In this document: piece by piece, positions 46,075-59,547 of the stretch
Position numbering within the stretch: the first letter of the stretch is position 1
Layout: each line of letters starts with the position of its first letter
DNA from: Agelas oroides
Taxonomy: Eukaryota > Porifera > Demospongiae > Agelasida > Agelasidae
Length of the DNA stretch: 64,000 bases
Reading direction: 5' to 3'
Assembly: GCA_949130485.1 (NCBI GenBank)
Contig: OX422186.1
Coordinates: forward strand, 1,901,313-1,965,312
The notes under the pieces: generated by a model
What the model saw: the letters and a program-made list of their open reading frames with translations, nothing else
What the model was told of the DNA's origin: nothing
Databases searched by the model: none
Program-made: the position numbers and the translations under genes

Positions 46075-46714
46075 TGGTGGTCTTGCAAATTGGTGTCATC
46101 CAACATCAATGTGTCAACAACCTCCCCTTGGCAACCCTGGTCAAAAACAACAGAGATAAAGTGGCAGACATTCCAAATTATATATATATATAAAATCGGA
46201 GGTTGATTTAACCCAAGAAATGTCATCTCAGTTGCAGTCTGAATTCATCTAGTTCCAGGCAGTTGCCCACCTCCTTTTGCCATGGTTTAGGGTTAAATCC
46301 CTTGTCCAGTGAAGGTTTCCACCAAACAATGAATCATTTTGTGATTGTATATTTTTACCAAAAGGGGGTGGATATACTATGGGCTAACATTTGGGCAGTA
46401 ATTATGTACTTTACACAAGTATTCATGCCTTATTGGAAATTCGAAACAAGAATGTTAAAAAAAAACAACCCATTAAATTTTTGCTAAATACTAAAAACAA
46501 AGGCTTTACACATATGCTGCAGGAGTGGACATCCCTACTCACCTATCTAGCTAAATAATGTGATTCTGTAACTTCAACATCTGATGGATAGTGCATACTT
46601 AGGTAAGGGGGAAGGCGGGAAGGGGGGATCATAGTCAATGTAATGTACGCACTACGTTTACATTGTGAGTCTGTTTGTGTACATTTCTGTTCATTCTGCA
46701 GGAATTAGGACAAT

Positions 46715-48354
46715 ATGGCTGCTCAAATTACATCAGAGATAGACTTCATTTGTGCTTTAGATAATATTGAGAAGCAGGCTAGCAAGCTTGATGTCGCTCA
46801 CGTTCGGTACCTTTTTGGAGCTGTCATTCCACAAATCAAACTAGATGCAGCTGAACACCTCCGTGATTGCTATTACGGTCTAAAGGAGTCACCTGAGCAC
46901 TACTCTGTTGCTCTTTCGCTCACCATCTATGCTCTTTGCTTTGCTGGCTGCCAGGAATACATGCAACAGTTGTCAGACTACGAGAAAGCTGAGACGTGTT
47001 ACGAAACCGATGTTAGCATCCCGTGTTTCATCCTCAGAGAGCTGCTTGCAAACATTGCTAAGGAGCTTAGCGACAAAGATGCAAGCGATCTTGTTAGTCA
47101 CTTTGCAAAGCTTGAGTTGCATGAGCACCCTGACCGATTCAGGCTAGCAGATCAGTCTGACACTGAGTTTGCAAGTGTGTTGCAAATGTTTGTACGTGCT
47201 GAACAAGCAGAATTGCTAAAACCAGGGGAAAGTGAGCTTCCTAAATTGCGTGACTGGTTGGCGCAGTTGGGGAGAAAGGACCTCATTACTCACTTTCTTG
47301 ACAACTATTTTCCAGCAAGAACCATTGCCCTAAAGGTGCAGAATATCCGAGGTTAGTTACGTTTGATGTTGGAGTACATGTAATGCTATGTATGTAGGTG
47401 AATTCAGTATACCATTATACCAGTGTTAATTTTTGCACGTAGCAGCTGATTTACAGACTTTCATTGTGCAGTCATAGTGTATAGATCATAGTTTATCTTC
47501 TTATCTTATCTTCTGCCTTGTTTTTAGCCTATAAAGTTTGCAAGACACTTAGGTAGTAGTATGTAGTTGCAGCTATGACATAATATTATTAATCGGGGAT
47601 TTACAACTGATTGAATATTGATATTCCTGCTAAACAGCGTAATACTGTTCACTGGCAGTCTCAGGGAGATCAGACACTGCACTTTACTGTGTTTGAATAA
47701 CAACTGATGGCATGAAGTACATTACACTTAGTCTAATGTATGCCTGTGAATGAAATGTCATCAACAGTCTGCTATTAAATATTATCGCTGATAATTAATA
47801 TGTAACCTTCATGTGCATGTGATGTTTTTATTCAATAGATCCCGTCCAGCCAGCAATCAAAATGGCACCTTCTGTAGCCCCAGAGCTACCTCCAGGTAGG
47901 CTGGTAGGAGTAGAGTGATTGTTATACCGTATAGCAGGAAAATTTGACAGGGAATTAAATTTGGCGGTTTGGCGGTCAGGGTTGAAACCGCCAAATTAAA
48001 ATCCACCAATATTATTTCGTATGCAACACGTAATGACGTAATGCATGCAGTAGCGCTCTTGGCTCTGTCCAGCGCCCCTCTACATGGCTGTACATGTAGC
48101 TAGCTCTGCGCTAGCACACTGCCAGTTTTATTTCTTGTAAATTTGCCAACTCATGGCTTTGTTCAAGTACCTCAAGTGAGAGACAACAACGCTCCTTGAT
48201 AAACGGACCTGAGAAGCAACCGCCAAATTTAAATTCTGCCAATATTTTTTTATGGTCAGTTTGGGCCCAAACTGCCAAATCCACCAATATACCCCAGAAC
48301 AATGTTATAGGAAGATACTTAGTTTGGGATAGGGAGTTGGGGTGAGGAGGGGGG

Positions 48355-48385
<31 letters not shown>

Positions 48386-51300
48386 TTGAGTGAGTGTCAA
48401 GTATCTACATAAAAGCTAAGAGGTTAGAAGGGGGGGTATGAGTCTGAGTCTGAGTCTGATCTACTGTTAAAATCTGATCTAATGCACAACAGAAAGTGTC
48501 AGCAGCTAAATGTGGTGAGTCAAGTGACATAAACACAAGAATACGTAGGCTGAAGCATACCCGTTTAAATGCTATAGCCATTTTGAGTATGCTGAAAGTG
48601 CGCATTTGCTTCTGTGGAACTTATTTAGACCTGGTAGGGGTAGCCTTGTTACCAGGCTCTCATGCGGAGCCTACCTGCAACTTTCATACCTTGAGTGTAC
48701 TACTTAGTCTTGGTTGCTCAATGAGCCGTGAGTGCATGTGAGTGCAGGTAAGGAGCAGGGGGGGGGGGGGGGGGGGGGGGGTATAGCCTCCCTAATAGAT
48801 GCCCTCTGGGTGTATATCTATAACTTAAGCCAGGAATATATCCATGAACCTACCCTTTTCGACTTGTAGCATGGATTTGGCCATAAGCAGAGCAGCAGTA
48901 TCACTCAAATCTGTAACCGTTCATTGTACCTCAGTGTATGCAAAATGTAGACTTAAATTTTGGGCCTACAAATGACATACAATGTGGTATTTTTGCTTGA
49001 CCTGGCTTCTGTGCTCTTGTCTGGTGGGAGTAACAAGTGCATGTGTAAGCATGCAGCAGCTAGGGAGAGAGGGGCCCTCAAACAAAAGAGCATATTTCTT
49101 GCAGCGTTGATCGAGTTCCAAACATTCGTAAAGCGAAAAAGTTACAGCTCATTGTACAACATGAATAACGCATGTTCAAAATGCCCTCTTTCATTCGGGG
49201 GCCCCTCCGCCCCTCTGTCTACCTAGGTAGACATTGACATGTGATAGATGGTACCATGCTTTCCCCCTCCGTTTTTGTATACTGCAAGTGATCCAAAACT
49301 GGACAGTGGGAAGGCCTGGGAATGAGACTAACACAGAGTCACTAACTCAAGTTATGTTGCTGGCTCTCTGTGATACATTACAACAACATTGCTGCTCTTC
49401 AGGACAGTTATGGCAGTCACCATGAATATTGCCAACCTCTGTGCCTGAGTCTGCAGGGGTGTAAATTTGATTGTTCACAAGAAGTTGTTACGTCTTCTCA
49501 CCACCATTGACTCAAAGTAGTTTAGAAAACAGAGGGTGTATTAACAATATACGTAGTACTTCTCAAATTTGCCATGTCTCTTTGTGAGCTAACTATTAGG
49601 TACGAAAATTGTAGCTACATACGTACACTATATAGAATGAAACAACTGGTGGCCTTCCTCCTGACTACAGTGGACGCATGGAGCATGTATCGAGACCTTC
49701 TGACAGCTACGTACAAGGAAATGCCCGAAATACCTCCGAATCAGTGGCCGCCAATTACGAAGGCACACTACATCAACCTCGCTCTCATAACCTCAGGAGC
49801 CATGCGACGTGACGATCTCTTCAGCCGAGGAACACTCCGTGGTACTGCTGATGACATACTCAAAGAGAAAACGCCCATCAACTACACGGATGTCTTTCCC
49901 GATGTACTAGGGGCTGAAAGAGCTCTAACCCTCATTGAAGGAAGACCAGGTTGCGGAAAAAGCACGCTAATCACAAAAGTTAGCCGTGATTGGGCCAAGC
50001 GGGAGGTACTGAACAACGTGCGGCTTTTCATTCTGGTGCATTTGCGACGCTTCATGGGAAAGTCTGATCTGAATATTGCTGACCTCATTGGTGTTTACTG
50101 CAAGAGCAATGCAGTGGTACAATCTCTTGTCGAAATATTTGAGCAAACCGGAGGGAAGGATGTGTGCTTTGCTTTCGATGGTCTTGATGAGTACAGCCAA
50201 ATGGTCCAGGAGCGAGGAAAGCTCATTTACGACATGATCCATGGATACCGCCTACCCAGAGCCAGCATCATCATTACATCTCGGCCTGCAGCTGCACATC
50301 GACTGCGAAGGAATGTCAAACAAAACATTGAGATCATAGGGTTTTTGGAAAATGAGATTGAACAGTACATCGTCGACTACTACCAGAAAACCCCTGTCAA
50401 GGCTGGATCACTCATGAAATTCCTTCAGAACCATCCCAATGTAAGTCACATGTGCTACCTTCCCTTGCATCTTGCCATGGTGGTCTTCCTATTTGAACAC
50501 GATGAAAACCTCCCCGACACTGAAACAGAGATGTACAAGACCTTTGTTCTGCATACCCTCTTTCGTGCCCTTGAAAGGGAGCTGGGTTTCGCATACGCTG
50601 ATGAGCTTGAGCTTCATGACATTGACGACCTTCCACATGAAAAGATGCGAATCTTCACCAGGATATGTCATCTCGCATTTGAAGCAACACGCAAGCAAAG
50701 GCAAGTGTTCACAGGAAAACAAATCCTGGATGAGAAGGTGTTGCCAGTTGTTCCAACAAAAGATGATTTCAATTCGCTTGGCTTGCTCACAGTGGATCGT
50801 CAGCTAGCTGAAAGAGCACTTCCCACAAAGACATTCAGCTTTCTACATCTCACACTGCAGGAATTTCTGGCAGCTTATCATCTTGTCAAGCAGTGCAGTG
50901 ATTCTGAGCAACTCAAATCCATTGCTGATCATGGTGGTGAAATCCACATGCGAGAGGTGTGGAAGTTCTATTGTGGCCTGGCATGCAATAGCAAGATCTT
51001 CCTCGAATCCTTCAATGCAATTGCGAAGCAGAATATTTCAAATCGACTAGCCATCTTGCACATGATGCACTGTGCATTTGAGTCCCAAAAACAAAAAGCA
51101 TGCTGTCACCTTCTCGAGCACATCGATGGCAATGTTGATGTCAAGGATATCACGTTAAACCCATCTGACTGCTCAATCCTTGGGTATGTGATGACAAACA
51201 CAGCTGAAAAGGTGGCCAAGCTCGACCTTAGTTACTGCCATCTTGGACCATCCGGTATCGAAGCTTTCGTACAGCAACTCCACCAGCCCTTTCCAAATCT

Positions 51301-54300
51301 TCACTTGCTCAGGTTAGAAGAATTTTCAGAAGCAGTACCAAACACCACTTACACATCTTCTACCTCAACTTGTGTATGTATTGTGTAATTGTTTTGATGC
51401 GTAAAACTGCTTATTAACAAAAGCCGCAATGACTGTTTTGAAAGCTTCTAAATGCATGTAGGAAAGGCATGGTAAGGTTGTAAATAAACATTCATTGCAT
51501 ATTTTTGTTTCACCTTTCAAGGCTCCGTGCAAGAATTGATTTTAGGCCAGTGGGATCTAAGGGGGCCTCATCGTTGACCACACTGCTGGAGAGACTACCA
51601 AATCTTGGGGAACTGAGGTAAATATGTATGTCTTGTCACTGTATGTATGTATGTCATGTTAGCAAAGATTATACTGTTTGCCATGCAAGGTCAAGTAGCA
51701 AAGTGACATACAAACACTTTTAGTACGCGTGACTATTGTCTGTGAGAGAAAGAGAAGGTGTTAGTTACAGGAAACACACTTGCCAGGCTAAAGCATCAGT
51801 GATGAAGACCTCCACTGCCACTTGTCATATCAAACTGCTGTGCTATTGGCATGCATAGCAACTCATCTAACTCTGGTTTCTCAATGCTGCCTGAAATAAG
51901 GACATTGCATGGCAGAGAAGTCAGGCCCTCATTTCCAGTATAGAGCTTTTACTAGCTGTGGTCCTGCCAAGAGGTTAGCTGTGTGGGTGCTTTACACTCT
52001 TACTAGTAGAATCAACAGGTATACAAAAGTGTAGTTATGCACCTTCTCTGCCAGCACAATTTCTTCATCACTATATAGTAGTCAGCAGGTTTGATACTTG
52101 TCACTGCCAAATTTAAAACTGCAGGCTATGCATACATGTACCTTCATTTTCTCGTACAATACAGCAACAATGTTACCCATGATTACCACTCACTTACAGG
52201 CTGTATGGAAATCAGTTGCAGACCCACACCTTCCAGTCCCTTGCTCCTCTGATAGCAAGCATGAGAAATATCCACACACTCATGTAAGCTAACCGGGTTT
52301 CATGTGTGCATCTGGTTCACAATTTGTTTCAGCATCAAAGTTTGTATGCAGCCCCTTGTTTAGTAGCCAGTTTTCAACTATTGGACTTCTAATGATCAGT
52401 GATGCAGCTTTTGCTTAGTAGCCACTGTTCAATTTTAGTGATCAGAAAAATGGCTTCGGCTATGATCTGATGACCATGGTAACATATGTCCTTCTTGTGT
52501 GCTCTTTTCTGAGATGCTATTAGACAGAGACTCGCTCCTGTCTCCAGTGTTTGCATGCTGCAAGTAATCAAAAGCTAGAGGCAGAGAAGACGTAATAAAT
52601 TAGTACCATGTATCAGCCTGGTGGCTACCCATTTTTTTTTTGGTGCTCACGATTCTGATTATACACTGAACTTTGGCAAGCAGCTCCAACTTTCACCAGA
52701 AAAGCAATATGTAGTATGTTTCCTGCCAGCATTCACACATGTAGATAAATTGAGAATTTGTCTATAATTCAAAACTACATGTCAAACTTCAACAGTAGTG
52801 ACAAATACTCACTCTTTAGAGTAATAATTGAAAATAATGTATGGCCAATGTATGTAACATTTTCAGATAAGAAATTGTTGACTTTTTTTTGTTGTTGTTT
52901 GTTTGTTTGTTTGTTTATTTGTTTTTTAATACAGCCTTTCCAGAAATTCTCTTGATGCAACTACTGGACACCTTCTTTCAGACATTTTGGGTAACCTCCC
53001 ATTGCTCAAAACCTTTTAGTAAGTATATATGCAGCAAGCTAGCCATTTTTTTGGGACTAAACTACCAAAATTCTTCAGGTCTCCAAACAAGGTCCCAATA
53101 CATTAAGTATAAAAAATTGGCACCTATCAGCATGAATTTACTATAAGCGAAGACATAAAAACAGTACGTTGATGTGTTAGCCCTTTAAACCCTGAATTTT
53201 TTTCACTTGAGACTAGTTTTAGCCTATACATGCCTTTAACGCACCATATCTCCATTTCTGTCCAAGCTCTGACTCCAAAACTGAACCCAAGTCCACTTCC
53301 AGCCTTAACAAACAGACTCGTGACTTTAACTACACCCACTCATTAATGAGCATGCAATAGTCAGCACTCTAGGTTGTCAAACACCTGCTCAGAGCCCAAG
53401 ACTATCTTTTCTGCGCAGTGCGCAGTATGATGTAACCAAAAGTGCACTATAGGGTTTAAAGCAGTTATACCACCAAAAGTTAAATGTTAATATTACCGCC
53501 AGAACTTACCTTTCACACGTAAAGTCATGCAGTTTGTTTTACTCACTTTAGTAACAGCTATAATCCAATCAAAGATGAGGGGCTTGGAGCCATGATGCCA
53601 GGACTTCTCAAGGCACAGAATTTAGTGATTCTTGGGTAAGAGGGGTTTCAAACTATCTTTTTGTACAAATTTGAGCTCAAGTAAACTGGATCTGGGTGTA
53701 GATTGTCCTTCAGTTTATGGTAGTCTGAATCTCCAACAACCAATCTCTCAACCAAAAGACAAGGATATTCACAAGACAGACTTGTAAATACGTAGTATGC
53801 TCTCAGGTTAATCAAACTTATTCAGGTGGACACACAGGATTGTCTTTTATATGGAGTGTTCAGCATTGCATGCCTGAAGAAGGTCCTTCAGGACCGAAAC
53901 ACTAGGATGAAATTGTGTGCACTCAAGAACTGTTCAGACTACCGTTATAGCGGGTACTTTTTGCGGGGGGGGGGAATTTTCGTGTTTTTCGTGGTCGAGT
54001 GGGAGCTGCGAAAAATTAATCCACGAAAATTTGTGACTTTTTTTCTGGTATGAACGTGCGTGTTAGCTCTACAGACAGTTGTGTCCATGAAACACGTCAC
54101 TGCTACAATATCCATCCTGCGAAGACAGTTACCAAACTCCAAGAGCCCACTCTCTTGCTGCTGTCCATGCCTAATCTTGCGTGAGCCAGCCTGCTTCCAT
54201 TTGCAGTACCGGTCCGCATGCCGCAAACGAATGCATTCAAATAACCATAATACTGCACAACATGACAAAGGTCTCCGTTGCGGGCATCTCTGGTATAAAC

Positions 54301-57122
54301 TATAGCTTGCTTACATTGCGCTTGATGACTTTCAATAGATGAATTTTGAAAATTTGGTTTTCCGTGAAAATTTAACCCACGAAAATCTACAATGGACCGT
54401 GGTTCCGTAAAATTTTGCCCCGCGAAAAGTACCCGCTATACGGTATTTACTATCAAATATCCTCATGTAAGAATTAATTGTCTAGTGGTCACTTGTAAGG
54501 TCACCAGGTAGCAGGGAGATGTACACAATAGCCTTGTTCTCGGGCCTAACCAAAACATACGTAGAAATGAGGCTAATCACATACTAGATAAGGTTTATGG
54601 GACTTTTAGTTTTGCTGAAAATACATTCTACAGTCTGTAATGTAACAATTTGTGTCATAACTATCTATCTTATTTTGTAGCTTACGATGTACCTCCCTGA
54701 CAGAGGGAGCTGGGAAACACCTGCAAGATATGCTGAAAACCCTTCCAAATTTGGAAATACTGGAGTATGTTTTGTTAGCTTTGTATTTTCTAGCTCCTGA
54801 TTGGTTATGTTGCCACATGCATGCTAGAATACTGCAGTGAAACCCCCGTGTACTAGACTTTCTGAATTTCAGACTTAGCAATTATCCATACAAATGTGCA
54901 TGGTGCTAAACAGTTTCCTGTTTAAACTCCGTACAAATTACTCCTGATTTACAAACACCTCGATATTTTGTAAAGCAGACAGGTTTCCCAAGCCCACCAG
55001 TACCTGAACCATACAAAAAGTACAGACACTCATTGACTGCTTTTGATGTGTGCTACTGTGGCTGGATTTAATGAATGATATTTAGCCTTGTTTCCAGGCT
55101 CTCCCACTCAGGAGGGTGAAAGCCTGGTGCATGATGTCAAGGGTAGACACAACTTAATCATGTGGAGGTGAATTAACCTGGGCGCCCACCACATTTAAGC
55201 ATAAGCACTTTCAAAACTACTACAGGCTTTTTTTCAGGTAGATACAGCAGTGATATAGCTGATTTCTTGAGCCAACTCGGTCAATAATGACACTAGCTTA
55301 CAACACACAACAAATCACGAAATTTCTTGCCATTCAGCCCATCAGGTTCCGTGTCTGACACACTAAGAATATACTATGTACATTTGTCTATCTTGCAGTG
55401 TGCTTGCCATGATCATGAGCTCCAAGCTATATATTCTATCCTTGACCTCCTGCACATGATAAAATCAACCATGCTCTACCCCTTCTTAGAGGGAAGAGCC
55501 TAGGAACAAGGCTACATTATAACAGCACTGTTACTCTTAGTATTACTCTCTTTCAGCATTTTACAGCAAGGTAGAAAAACAGCCTAATCAGCAAGAGTAC
55601 ACATTACTACGACTACAAGAAATATACTGGAATCCTTTTTAATTATAGGTACCTCCATATTCTGAAAACACAGTGATGGCACCAATTGTGTCCACTTTAG
55701 AGGAGTTTTACTGTGAAAACACAGTGATGGCACCAATTGTGTCCACTTTAGAGGAGTTTTACTGTGAAAACACAGTGATGGCACCAATTGTGTCCACTTT
55801 AGATGAGTTTTACTGTACACTTTATAGGTTTTGTATTGATACTTGTGTGTCATCACAAAACAAAAAAATAAGTTCCTGTAGTTACATCTCTATTCAATTT
55901 TTGTGCTAATAGGTTGTACCAAAATCGTCTTCGTAATAAGGGAGTGATGGATATGCTGCCTGGACTCTATCAAGCTAAAGCCCTAAAGCAGCTGAGGTAT
56001 TTTTTTGCAACCAATGCAGCTAGGTAGCAGTTATTAGTGTACATGAACTTCATTCAGCATGTAAACTAAGGAAGAAACCCTGAGGATAAACTGTTGATAA
56101 ACCAGCAGTATATCAAAAGAGACCATTGATCTTAAGCATTTGTATAAAATGAATAGTGTACATCCAATTTAACCCTTTAACCACCGATGACACCTTTGGC
56201 GTCGTCTGACATTTGCCGCATGTTATCAGTTGGCACAATCCGTTTTGAAGATTATGGTTTTCAATCCGTTTGCACATGGTGGCTGCCTTGGCTAGCTGTA
56301 GAATCACCTTGGTCGGCACTGGCTGAACCATTTCTCATGCACCTTGTTAGCACAAATGGGCGTAGAAACGACTCCTCCCGTGTAGGGGCACCGTTTCTAG
56401 GACTGTAGGCAGTTTTCAGTCGGGAGGAGCATTCACTGGTCGGAGCAGTTATTAGTGTGCATGTGTAACTGACCATGCATCATTATGTACCCAGAGGATG
56501 CTTAATTGCTGTTTACAGATTCGAATATACACTCTGAGCATTTAGTATAATTGATTTAGTGTAGAATAATTTGGCGAGCTGCCACAGTCTGCTTGCCTAT
56601 CACATTGCTCGCTGCTCATTTCTACCTGATAAAATGACTCCTGGAAGTAGTGGCTGCACTTAATAATCAATTAGGTGCTGAATACCTTGAGTTTTCAGCT
56701 TAAAATGTTCCTGCACTCAGATCAATAACTTGCCTTTTTATTTTTTAACTCACATGTAGCCTTGTTGAGAATGAAATTTCAGATGAGGGTGCCATAGCCC
56801 TAGCTGGGTATGTCAGAGCAACAAACACACTGCAACAATTTCGGTAAGCTACATACTATGAGTGTGCATGTGTTTATACTAATATGAGATTCAGTATTGT
56901 TTGCCGTGATTACTGTGGCATAGCTGAAAGGAGTAGTTATTTTCTCTCCAAGTTACAGCTCAAAAATAGAATCACCCCTATAACATCGTCTTTTGAATTG
57001 TAGAATATACCTGTCACTTTAGGTTGTACTACAATGACATGTTTGACAAAGGAAAGATAGCCCTTCGCAGAGCAGCACTTGGAAGACCTGCAGACCTCAT
57101 AGAACTTAAGCTAGCTGTGTAG
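46715..57122 (+). CDS. NLR-B: tandem DED / NACHT (intact) / LRR receptor
   Basis: Exons: 46715-47351, 47839-47895, 49671-51312, 51522-51617, 52200-52283, 52935-53018, 53552-53635, 54681-54764, 55913-55996, 56760-56843, 57023-57122. All are GT-AG and phase-consistent; 1011 residues. Exon 1 (1-212) carries two death-effector-like helical bundles; the second ends WLAQLGRKDL, matching the RxDL charge motif of DEDs. A 19-residue linker exon follows. The NACHT exon (232-779) has Walker A GRPGCGKST (322-330), Walker B FAFDGLDEYS (about 399-407), ITSRP (433-437) and FLHLTLQEFLAA, then the first LRR (LDLSYCHLGPSGIEAF). Eight further exons give one LRR each, mostly exactly 84 bp with identical phase. 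The start ATG is preceded by a UTR acceptor at 46697-46701. It is probably a cytoplasmic sensor that oligomerises and recruits DED partners such as caspase-8-like enzymes; this is inferred from family knowledge. Confidence 0.92.
47924..48295. mobile_element. MITE-like element with TACCGTATAGC left end
   Basis: The left end TACCGTATAGCAGGAAAATT resembles the termini of 53940-54445, and AAATTTGGCGGTTT recurs inverted as AACCGCCAAATTTAAATT near 48220. The expected right terminus is not visible, so the copy is probably truncated. It lies in NLR-B intron 2. Confidence 0.4.
53940..54445. mobile_element. 506-bp TA-flanked MITE, TACCGTATAGCGGGTACTTT ends
   Basis: Left TACCGTTATAGCGGGTACTT and right AAAAGTACCCGCTATACGGTA are inverted repeats; subterminal ATTTTCG(TG)GG motifs recur in both arms. 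The interior has no transposase. TA edges suggest a Tc1/mariner/pogo-type element. It lies in an NLR-B intron between LRR exons. Confidence 0.8.
55664..55816. repeat. three tandem copies of a 51-bp unit
   Basis: The unit (GAAAACACAGTGATGGCACC, then about 31 more bases to TTTTACTGT) occurs three times with almost no change. Since 51 is a multiple of 3, it gives an open 17-residue peptide repeat. It lies inside an NLR-B intron with no splice sites tying it to the gene. Confidence 0.9.
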
Positions 57123-59547
57123 TGTTTCTTTGACAATGCTTGTCTAATAACTATATGTATTATACACACACACACACATTAATTTTGTTGAAGCTTTTAA
57201 AATTTGCTGCACTACATAAAATGAGTTAACTTAGTGACAATTGGTCCTGTGAGAATTGACCTAGTGAAAGGAAGCCCCACAAAGTTAGACATCAAAATGC
57301 CAAAAAAGGATTCTCTCCCACTTTACAAAGTAGGAAGAAAAAAATTATAGCAATGAACGTGAAAAACCATACAAGTGCTTGCATAATACCTACCATTTTA
57401 GTTTTTCCCTCCCAGCCTAACAAGGCCCATGCACTCAAGTTTACACATACACCTGGAAACAATTATCATTGAAGTAGCTACAGTTCAAGTGCTAAACATA
57501 CTCAACCGATCATGGGGCTAAGATTTGTGCTCAACTAATGAGCTGCCGGATTTGAGTCCCTGTTCCACAGCTCCCCTATATTTTAGCTGGACATCCACAC
57601 TGTGTATATAGTTAATATATATAGCTGTGCTTATACATATAATGCTTCTTTATGGGTAGGACAAGCTGGGCTGTCCATCTGCATTCACGTCTTTCCACAC
57701 TAGAAAATAAAGGACATAAAATCAATGGACACCAATCCCAGTGTATTTGTAAGTACTATGATGCACCTAAATATTTTGCAGTATCTCAGTGCAACTTGTG
57801 AACATGCTTCCAACACCAAACAAACCAGGGCTATACCTCTTAACACTACTCAGGAAGTTACACAGGCAATTAGGAATTGGCAGTTCGACATGGTATAAAA
57901 AGGATGACAGCCTTAAGAGAAATCATCTGTTCCATAATTTTGTAATTTGCAAAAAAAAAAAATATGGTGATTTACCGGTTCAATTTCAAACTTGGGATGC
58001 TGTGGTGCCAGTGGAGGATGGAGGTGGTGGGGAGGGGACACCTAGAGGGGAGAGCAGACAGAGAAGTAATGGATTAGCATTTGGAAGTATGTACACACAC
58101 ACTCATGCACACACATACACACCGCCCGATCTGGAAAGCTTCTAGTTTTTCAATATGGATGAACCACTACATTGGGAATATAGGGCACAATGTGTAAACA
58201 AGACTAAAACTCACTTACACACTTCTGAACATGCATAATACAGTGTAGTAGCATGCTAAAAAAATTAATATGAAACAAGTCTGCAAAACTCATGGTAGAC
58301 AAGTGCCTCATTGGTTGTCCTATTGACAAGTCACATCACCTGGTTCAAGATAAGCACACAATTTAACTGCTCTGCCTACCGAGAAAAATTGGGAAAAGTG
58401 GTCTTCAGGCCTTTTCTTCCGTTAGTGTCTATTCAATTACTGAGGTGTCAACTGTTGGCAAAGCAGAAAACCTACAACAATGTTTGGTCACTTCAACCTT
58501 ATTTCGTCATTTTAGATGCATGCCAGTAGTCTGAACGACACATTATGAAGTTTAAAGGTTGCTTCAAAATAGTTTCAAAGTCTAGTTTTTTTAAAAGATC
58601 TAACGCTATAAATCGGTAGGAGTTTAACGCTGTGTTCACCTTGTCCTAGAGGAGCCTCAGTTGCATAGTTACAACAGAGATGCCAGGAATGCAGCTCAAA
58701 AGGTCTTGTGAAACAAGAGACTGATTTATGGCAAAGAAGATATAAAAAAGACTTTCAAGAAACCTCTAATGTAACATTCCTTGGAGAACGTGTCCCACTG
58801 ATGCAACTGTGATGACCTATAAACATGCCTAAAGTAACCTGGGTTTATACAATGCATGCACTTTTTGTTCAGAACAAGGAATATGTGCACAAAAGTCTTC
58901 AAGTTTCCTTCAGCTGGCTCTGTGTACCTAGGTATGCATTGATGTCAATCATGATAAACTCTCCCAGGGCTTCCCCCTCCATTTTTACATACTGTAAAAG
59001 CAATCAAACAGTGGATATTGAAAAGCCTTAAACATGGGTAATGAGCTTACACTAAAATTGGTAAATCCCTCTGTATTACAGTTATGAGATGGTATGCAAT
59101 AACTGTAGCTGAACACGACATGGTGATAATAAGCTGTTTACGCTAGAGTAGGTAGGAAAGGTTTATTGCTACAAACTGTTAGCTTTATGCTTCTGAGTAC
59201 TTGCAACATCTGACAGCAATGGCACCAACCAACCCGAGGGCCATTCCGTGGGTCCACAATATACATTTGCATAGGACAATTAAATATTTTTTGGCCCTGC
59301 ACCAAATGGGAGGGGCTAAATTAGTGGAAACAACATCAACTCTACCCTCCAAACCCATGCTCCAACTAACAGGTGAAGAGATATTAAATGCCTGGAGCAG
59401 TAGCCTATAGATGCTGATCTTGCTGGAATGAAAAATCATTTAGCCACTCGCTTACCTTGGCAATGCTGTTGCTTTGAGATACGTACTAATGTGTGAGAGT
59501 TTGTCTTCATTGTTATGTGATTACCTAGTCTCATTACCCAATCAACC
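57123..59547. other. spacer between convergent NLR-B and kelch genes
   Basis: No confident gene. An AATAAA at about 57705 could serve NLR-B. Around 57512-57716 there is a B-box-like GGATTTGAGTCCC and text shared with 11080-11120, suggesting a tRNA-derived SINE relic. A segment near 58930-59010 (TACCTAGGTA, CCCCCTCCATTTTTACATAC) resembles 49220-49290. A 118-codon frame at 57789-58145 has no recognisable feature. Confidence 0.45.

Larger units (their letters stand above)
42851..46701. other. intergenic region between phosphatase and NLR-B
   Basis: It contains a tandem repeat (42900-43095), a hAT-like MITE (44083-44416), a dispersed repeat (45146-45372) and a hairpin (46004-46074). NLR-B has a 5'-UTR splice acceptor just before 46702, so its first exon must lie here. 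Two candidate noncoding exons are visible: one ending at a donor near 43510 (TTCACAG|GTAAGT) and one at 45609-45701 with an acceptor and a GTAAGT donor. Neither is proven. Confidence 0.5.

Noticed and set aside
55664..55816. Possible CRISPR-like array
   Set aside because: Only three contiguous units without variable spacers, inside a eukaryotic intron.
57512..57580. tRNA gene
   Set aside because: A B-box-like GGATTTGAGTCCC is present but no cloverleaf can be formed by eye; more likely a SINE relic.
57789..58145. 118-codon plus-strand frame
   Set aside because: No recognisable domain, low-complexity Gly and Thr-His stretches, no splice or expression support.
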